64,000 nt of DNA from Ceratobasidium sp. AG-K (taxonomy: Eukaryota; Basidiomycota; Agaricomycetes; Cantharellales; Ceratobasidiaceae), in the NCBI GenBank assembly GCA_037039685.1, contig JAWNGF010000004.1:992001-1056000 (forward strand). Direction: 5' to 3'. Position 1 is the stretch's first letter. Each line of letters begins with the position of its first letter. Both the position numbers and the translations under genes were made by a program. Below, piece after piece: positions 57,780 through 64,000 of this stretch. Under the pieces are notes generated by a model. It was not told the origin of the DNA. It was given only the letters and a program-made list of their open reading frames with translations, and did not search any database.

Positions 57780-60700
57780 ATGGCACCCCGCAAAAAGACG
57801 CGGGGAACTCTTAAGCGCTCATCGTCTGACGGACCTGGGGATGACGATGCGGCCGTTAACTCTAAACGACCGAGGCAGGATGGTGAGTCGCTAGGGTGTG
57901 TGTTGGTGCTGGTGGCTGATATAAATTGTGCAGGTCCTGCGGATACGTCGTCTCATATTTCGGGTGACGCTGCCACTTCAGCGCAACGGGCTCGTAAGCC
58001 GGTCGTGTATAAATCCAAGGCTCGAGCCAAGGCTGGGCTAAGCGATGCCGCTCCGCCTAAACTCACGAGCTTTGGGTTTAATATTGAGAACAAACCCAAG
58101 ACTAGTCGAACCCTGTTCCATCTCAGTCCTAGTCCACGGGCCAAGGCCAGGGCAAAGACCAAGGTGTTTGGGAGTCCTCTGGCCAACAAGAGGCGCTCTT
58201 CCAAAGGCAAAGGGACAGCGAGTGCGGACACGAGTCGGGTGGAAGTCGAAGCAGACGACGACGACGAACAGGATGAAGCAGAGCCGAATAATTCGTTTGG
58301 TACGTCACCCGAGCGCGACGAGGCTGATGACCAGCCCGCTCCCCTCCCGACACTTCCTGCCGTTCGACCCATCTCTGGTCCTGGGCTCGAGATTCGCACG
58401 CCCCTCAAGGATCGTATTGGTGAGCACTGTCGTCACTTCAAGGTTGAATTTTAATTTACTGGGTTTGGCAGCCCCTGCATCCTTACAGTCTCTCTCCATG
58501 CGCAAACCTCGAACAGACAGTACACCAGTCCCACTCTTTGCAGCCACACCCCGCGCCCCCCTATTCCCTCTACCTACCGAAGATACCAATACTCTAATTT
58601 CGCCCACTAAATCACACAACATTCCCACCTTTGCCCCGATCAAATCCACCGTCCCGTCGACACCCGCTCAGCGACCACGAGCAACGTCCATGTTCACGCC
58701 TATTGTGAACCGAAATCAGGACGCGGGACAGGAGCAAGATGGCTCTCCAGTCAAGAGGCCGCCACCGGTGTTTGCCCCTACACCTGCCCGACGACAACAA
58801 TCCGAGCCTCCCACTGATCTTTTTGGCACGCTACGAACCCCGCTCACACAAATACCCTCCCTATTGCTCCACCTAAACTGCCATTCACCGTCGCTCTTCC
58901 CGCAACCGACATTCCTGCGACACCTACTGCCAAAGGCCGCAGTGTACCAACCTTTACCCCGAAGATGCTGTTCCCGCCCCGGCAGGAGGAAGAAACCAAG
59001 CCGGTAGAGCAGGAGGAGAAGGTTACTCGGGGAGTCAGGGGGACTAAAGTCAGCAAGGCACCTATGTTTGGTGTCCTCGAGGAAGGAGAGGGCGAGGAGC
59101 CAACACCACGCGTTAACAAGGTGGCCGAGCCTCCTTCGGACACGAGAGCGCCGGAGGAACAGGAAAGGGAGGAGGTCGGAGACGAGCGCGAGGCCGACGT
59201 GAGCATGGCAGAGCTCCTCGACACTTTTACTGGTGTTTCCTCCCCCGAGGTAGAGAAGGTATCGACAACCGGGCAAGGCTTCTTTGCTTCCGTAGATCAG
59301 CCCGGTCCGATTCCCCAACCAGCATTCACCAACGCACTTCCCGTGACGGCTGAGGTGGGCGCGGTTCGGGTGACACGCTCGAGGTCACGGTCCGCGTCCG
59401 CGTCTGTTGCGGGCCCTGGTGCGTCTAATCAAGGAGTGACTACTTCAAGAGCGGGCTCCCAAGCTCCTCAACCTCAACCTGTCGCGTCCGCGTCCCGAGC
59501 AGGCTCCGTTGCTCCACCATCCCGCGCGAGTTCTGTTGCCCCTACACCAATTGCCGAAAATCCACCCGCCCCGACAACTAGATCCACGGCAACAACCCCA
59601 CGTTCGTTATCAATATCCCTCCCGCCACTGGTTACGGATCCGAAATCACTCACTACGCTCAAATCAAGGACTAATTCTATGGACGAGCATCGGCCTAGTC
59701 AGACCGCAGTAATGATGATGGACACTCCGGCCGATGAGGCGCCCTCGGCTTTCCCCGAACTTGACCGGCAGACAACAGAGGAAACAGAGAGCCGTGACGA
59801 GATGGATCCCGAGACAAGTCCCCTATCCAGTCTTCCGAGGACATGAGCTTCGACTTTTTGGCCGTCGGAGACCGAGAGGACCACGAAATGGCCGGGGACA
59901 CCACCGCGGGAGACACCACTATGCAAGATGGGGACGATACTATACGGGACAAGAGTATGCGACTTCGCGAACCGCCTAATCCCACCGCTTCACCACCGTT
60001 CTCTCCTCCAGCCCCGACTTCACCCGTATCTTCTCTCCCAGGGGACGTATCTATGCGCGAAAGCGAGCTGTTTTTGAGCCCGAGGAAGCCTGCGCTCCCC
60101 GAGTCTAGTCCTACTCGACCAGTGTCGGCAGAAGATGTACTGGTGCCGCTCTCTGACTTTCCACGGTCGATTCCTCTCGCAGATACCCGGTCTCGTTCGT
60201 CTTCGTTGACAAGTTTGTCGGATTTGTCGGATGGAGATGTGCCAATGGACGACAAGGGCAAAGCGCCGGCTACAGAGGCCAGGAAGTCGATGATCCCTGT
60301 TGCGAAGCGACCTGTGACACCCGGTCCTGGTACAAGACCACCAACCCTGGTGCTACTGGCTCCAAGACGCCGTTCAAGACTGGAATGAATGGGGTTACTC
60401 CAGGGCCTAATCGGAATGGGATTGTGCCAGCCAAGACGGTCTTGCATCCGTGAAGAGCAAGGTAGCTCCTACCCCTGGGACAATTAGGAATGGGATGCCA
60501 ACACCTTCGGGTTCCAAGTTGCCAGCTCCTATCACTGCCAGCTCTTCGACGACTTCACTGGGAATGGGGAAACCACCAAGCGCTCGATCTATGATGGCTA
60601 CGCGTACTCGCTCGGGAGCCGTCAAGGCGCGATCGCTCGCCGCGCCTACTGCCTCTACGGCCGCCAAGACTCGAACAAAAGTCGTGACTGCTCCGCCGCC

Positions 60701-61932
60701 ATCTCGCGGCCGCATAACAAGTTTCTTGAAGCCCCGAGTCCCCTCCTCCTCTGGCGTAATGCCCCCACCTTCCGTTCCTATAGCCCCGATCTCCGAATCC
60801 CCTCGTAAAGGCCAATCAAAAGACGATTCCGACATACGGGGTCCACGCCGGTCGATGATTTCGCAAGATACGCAAGCATCTCTGTCGAGTCTTTCGAGCG
60901 CGCTGGAGAAACTCGCGAGGACCTCCGATCATTGGTGCACGCACGGGTGCCTTCCCGCCCCGCCCAGGGACGTCTATGGGTTTTATGCCACGGCCGGGAT
61001 CGTCATTGGGCTTTTCGGAGCGCGGGCGAGTGGCGAGCGCAAGCGCAAGTGGGACCGGGAGCGGGAACGCTTTAAGCTCGTCGGTTGGTCCTGGGGGTAG
61101 CAAACCAATGGTCAAGTCTACGAGTGTTGCGACGTCAACGGCTCCTGCTCCTGCTGCCGGAAAGGGCAAAGGGAAGGGCAAGGAAGGAGATGATGATGCA
61201 GCATACGAAGAGGCGAGTAAACCCAAGCCCAAGGACGACCCAAATGCACCTCTTCGATCATGTGTTATTTTTGTGGACGTCCGAACAGCGGAAGGAGAAG
61301 ATGCTGGGAGCTTGTTTGTGGACATGTTGAGAGATTTGGGTGCCAAGGTACGTGCTCCTGAAACATCCTCAAACCAGGTTGCTAATTTAACTGCCTGTGA
61401 AGATCGTGTCAAAGCCGACTCGGTCAACCACGCACATCGTATTCAAGTCTGGGCATCAATCAACGCTGACCAAGTACAAGCTGTACGACGACCCTGCACC
61501 TTTCCTTGTTGGAATTGGGTGGGTTGTGCAGTGCGTTGAGAAACGAGCGCGGGTAGACGAGGAGGACTTCAAGGTCAAGACGGATCAGGTGTCTGCACTT
61601 GACTTGAAAAAGGTACGTTATATGCCGATATAATATATGCAGATGAATAACGCGAATCTCGGACAGCGACGTAAATCCCAACTGCCACACCAGATGCAGT
61701 TCATGGCGCGGGATCCAAATCCCAATGGCCCCAAGTTTGGTTCGCTATCGGCCGAGGCAGCTGCTGTTTCCAAGTGTATGTATATTGTCTTCAGTACCAT
61801 AGGATTTAACTGACTCCGCTACCAACTTTGCTAGCCCTTGAAGCCAGTGCCGCCGAGGTAGCTCAAGACGCCGAACTGGCTGCTGAACGAGGTAAACAGC
61901 GAATACAACAAAAGCTTTTCCCCCGAGTGTAA
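57780..61932 (+). CDS. BRCT-domain protein with a long disordered N-terminal region
   Basis: Nuclear phosphopeptide-binding type protein, resembling fungal microcephalin-like BRCT proteins (inference). Start MAPRKKTRGTLKRSSSDGPG (NLS-like). About 1,000 residues of Ser/Pro/Thr-rich low complexity follow, with SPTK/TPAR-type Cdk-like sites. The single C-terminal BRCT (about 61240-61615) reads RSCVIFVDVRTAEGEDAGSL, FVDMLRDLGAK|ILSRPTRS, TTHIVFKSGHQSTLTKYKLY and PFLVGIGWVVQCVEKRARVD, with the conserved Trp. The tail exons QMQFMARDPNPNGPKFGSLS and SLEASAAEVAQDAELAAER read through to a stop at 61932. The frame breaks near 59830, 60350, 60445 and 60920 are not spliceable; one near 58870 may be an intron at 58893-58948. 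BRCT is firm; the full-length model is tentative. Confidence 0.7.
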
Positions 61933-62728
61933 GTGTTCAACCCAGTACCGAAACAGTATACTCATCCCGTTATTAGGAGAGACCGGTCCCCTACCTAGAG
62001 AGACACCATGCCCACACATGTTGAACCTATTTGCTTTGCATTCAAGCTTTGATTTTCTTTATCAATGTTTTCGCATTTGTAGCTCTTCATTTTCATTTCA
62101 TTTTGGATTATGTGGAAGTTATCTCACTTAATTATACAAGTTGTATGCATTCTTCAACCTCCCAAAGGTTATTTCAGTAGCCCGACATTGTCTTGTGCAT
62201 GCATTTCAATATAGTTTATGCCAAACATTTGAACGCCAACTGCATAAATCCTTGAGCACAAGCATATGCAACTACGATAAACGAACGACAGACTTGAAAA
62301 CAATACCCTCACATCCTGATGCAAATTGAGCACGCGGAAACAATGACACCTTATTCATCCCCCGTCCGCGCCCTGTCATCATTTCACGCTAACGAGCGCC
62401 GGTTTGCTCATACGTGCTCGCTTGGGTAAAGGAGCATCATGTACATTACAAGAGTGTACCTAAGCGAGCACGCACAAGGTTCACGAGCCCAAAAGAGAAC
62501 CGACGGATTTGCTTGAGGGGATTTCCCGAACCGAATACCCACCCTGAACCACTAGTGCGTAAGCGCCCATAACAAACCTTCCAAAACAGGGTGGCTACGC
62601 CCAGGCCCACGTGGCTATCGATGTGGAAGCCATCAACAAGGGAAAGGGGTGGGGAGGGATGACTTGGGCATCTCCCAACCCCAACCCCCTCTACCATCTA
62701 CATTGCGACCCTCTCATTCACCTTTCCG
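61933..62728. other. Intergenic region
   Basis: About 800 bp with AT-rich 3'-flank sequence and a GC-richer proximal promoter before 62729. A frame on the minus strand (62446-62697) has no support. Confidence 0.45.
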
Positions 62729-63665
62729 ATGTCCACCTGGTACGGAAACTCGTTCAATGCGTATAGCTCAACCGCCAGCAGCGACCATCGACTGGGTATA
62801 CGCCGAGGAAAGCCGAGTTATTCGGATATCCTAGAGGCCACCACTGCCGCGGTTCGTGTCTTTGATGCACGAGGAATCCCTGTATGCTCGGTTGGTGGAT
62901 TGGCGTGTAAGCTTTTTGGAAATGCACGAATACCAAATGTACGAGTATAGTTTGGTCATCACTTCATCAGTAGCCACAAGCTCACGCGTGCGGTTTCTCA
63001 TTCAGGATGTCGATCTTCTTCTCCTTGACACCGTCTCATCGCAAGAGGAATTGAAACGAATCCTTGTCAGCTCCAATCCTAGTTTCTATTTAGTGCCAGC
63101 TCGAAGCCCGCTTGCCACCTATAAAGTGTTATGGTACCGAACCAATTTTGGCATTCGGGTCAAGGTCGATCTGCTTCAGCCTGGGATCATGTCGATCCCA
63201 AACTTCCCTCCAGAACATATCAAGAATATAACCTACCTGACACGTCGAATCCCTGTTGCTCCGTTTGGGCTAGTCCTCCTGCTGAAGCTCCAGGCTTGGG
63301 TGCAACATCGCGAGTCGTCGGAATACCGATATTACGAAAAGCATTACAACGACTCCCGAGATATCAACACACTATTACCCATTGCAGTTGCACAAAACGT
63401 TGTTTTTGATTATCTCCCTGATGGTTTTCTAAGTGAAGCCCGCCGGCGAGCTCGGTCTTATTATCGGCTCCATCCAGACTCAAGATCACACTGGAAATGC
63501 TTGAAAATGTGGCGCAAAGAACCCAAAGTCCCGACTCCTTCTCGAGATCGCACAGCTGTGTACCGCTCTCGACCAACAAACAACGCAGGAAACCTGGACC
63601 TTCTCGGGTCATTCAGACGCATGCGTATCGCGGACCCTTATCGGAGCCACGAGGACGCTGAATAG
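62729..63665 (+). CDS. Nucleotidyltransferase-fold protein, fungal family of unknown role
   Basis: Start MSTWYGNSFNAYSSTASSDH. The first exon ends CSVGGLACKLFGNARIPN and a 65-nt intron (62938-63005) joins DVDLLLLDTVSSQEELKRIL. The pattern G-G-x-A-x-x-L-x-G-x-x-R-x-x-x-D-x-D is the signature of the nucleotidyltransferase fold (hG then DhD). Later come YKVLWYRTNFGIRVKVDLLQ, with a third acidic residue on the next strand as expected for the fold, and PVAPFGLVLLLKLQAWVQHR, a helical pocket region. The C terminus is basic (RRRARSYYRLHPDSRSHWKC) and ends HEDAE. About 290 aa, two exons, no break. The nucleotide and acceptor are unknown; the predicted transferase activity is inferred from motif only. 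Confidence 0.6.
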
Positions 63666-64000
63666 AAACCTCCTCCTTTTATCTGGAACATGTAAGTGAT
63701 TCATGACTTACCTGTGTTAATTGTAGAGCGTGAAACTCATGCCGCGTATGGTAGTAAACATTAGGGTTGATTTAATCTAATTCGGGATTGGGCTTCGGGT
63801 GGTATTTGGCCAGATGGCTGTAATAGTTATTGTTAGTGAATTCAGTTATCGAATGAAAAATCGTTGTAGCACTACATTACTGTAATTATTTTGGGAGCTA
63901 GTCCTGAGTGGAGAATACAAGACTAAGTACATGCCATGTAGCTTACACGACACGAATCCCAATTAGTCACATCGAAGCTCTTGCGTTTCCGGCCTAGTCT
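63666..64000. other. 3' flank at the end of the window
   Basis: AT-rich, no gene start or RNA recognised. Confidence 0.4.

Overview
The window is nuclear DNA from a filamentous basidiomycete, most likely an Agaricomycete near Rhizoctonia/Ceratobasidium (inference). The evidence is dense genes on both strands split by many introns of about 45-65 nt, a NoxR-type NADPH oxidase regulator, a Pfs2 polyadenylation factor, Erv14/cornichon and Rer1 cargo receptors, a T7-type mitochondrial RNA polymerase, and patatin/NB-ARC/TPR proteins of the fungal NLR type. No bacterial, phage or CRISPR signal was seen.

Layout. 0-2.3 kb: noxR (-). 3.6-8.6 kb: three small genes (-) of one apparent lineage-specific family, with a non-autonomous Tc1/mariner-like element between the first two. 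9-13 kb: an RRM/RGG protein (+), a secreted three-repeat chitin-binding protein (-) and RER1 (+). 13.2-16.3 kb: an intron-containing tRNA (-), a small heat-shock protein with a heat-shock element (-) and PFS2 (-). 16.6-21.3 kb: a cytochrome P450 (-) and a decayed tandem copy (-). 21.6-29.9 kb: an XPG/Asteroid-type nuclease (+), cornichon (-) and the mitochondrial RNA polymerase RPO41 (+). 30.4-33.3 kb: a YAT-type amino-acid permease (-).

34.7-52.7 kb is the accessory heart of the window: a tandemly duplicated block ordered permease (+), patatin/NB-ARC/TPR gene (-), unknown gene (+). Block 1 keeps the permease and has lost the unknown gene. Block 2 has lost the permease and keeps the unknown gene. 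There are two long and one fragmentary patatin/NB-ARC copies. All three carry GTGTG where an active patatin lipase has GxSxG.

53-64 kb: a BTB/POZ protein (+), a coiled-coil protein (-), a long low-complexity protein ending in a BRCT domain (+) and a nucleotidyltransferase-fold protein (+).

A caution for all gene models: single-base reading-frame breaks that no plausible intron can repair occur in several genes, including the surely essential RPO41. Many are probably sequence or assembly errors, so calling a gene broken on a single frameshift is unsafe here. The P450 copy, the second permease and the patatin fragment have nonsense codons or large losses and are real relics.
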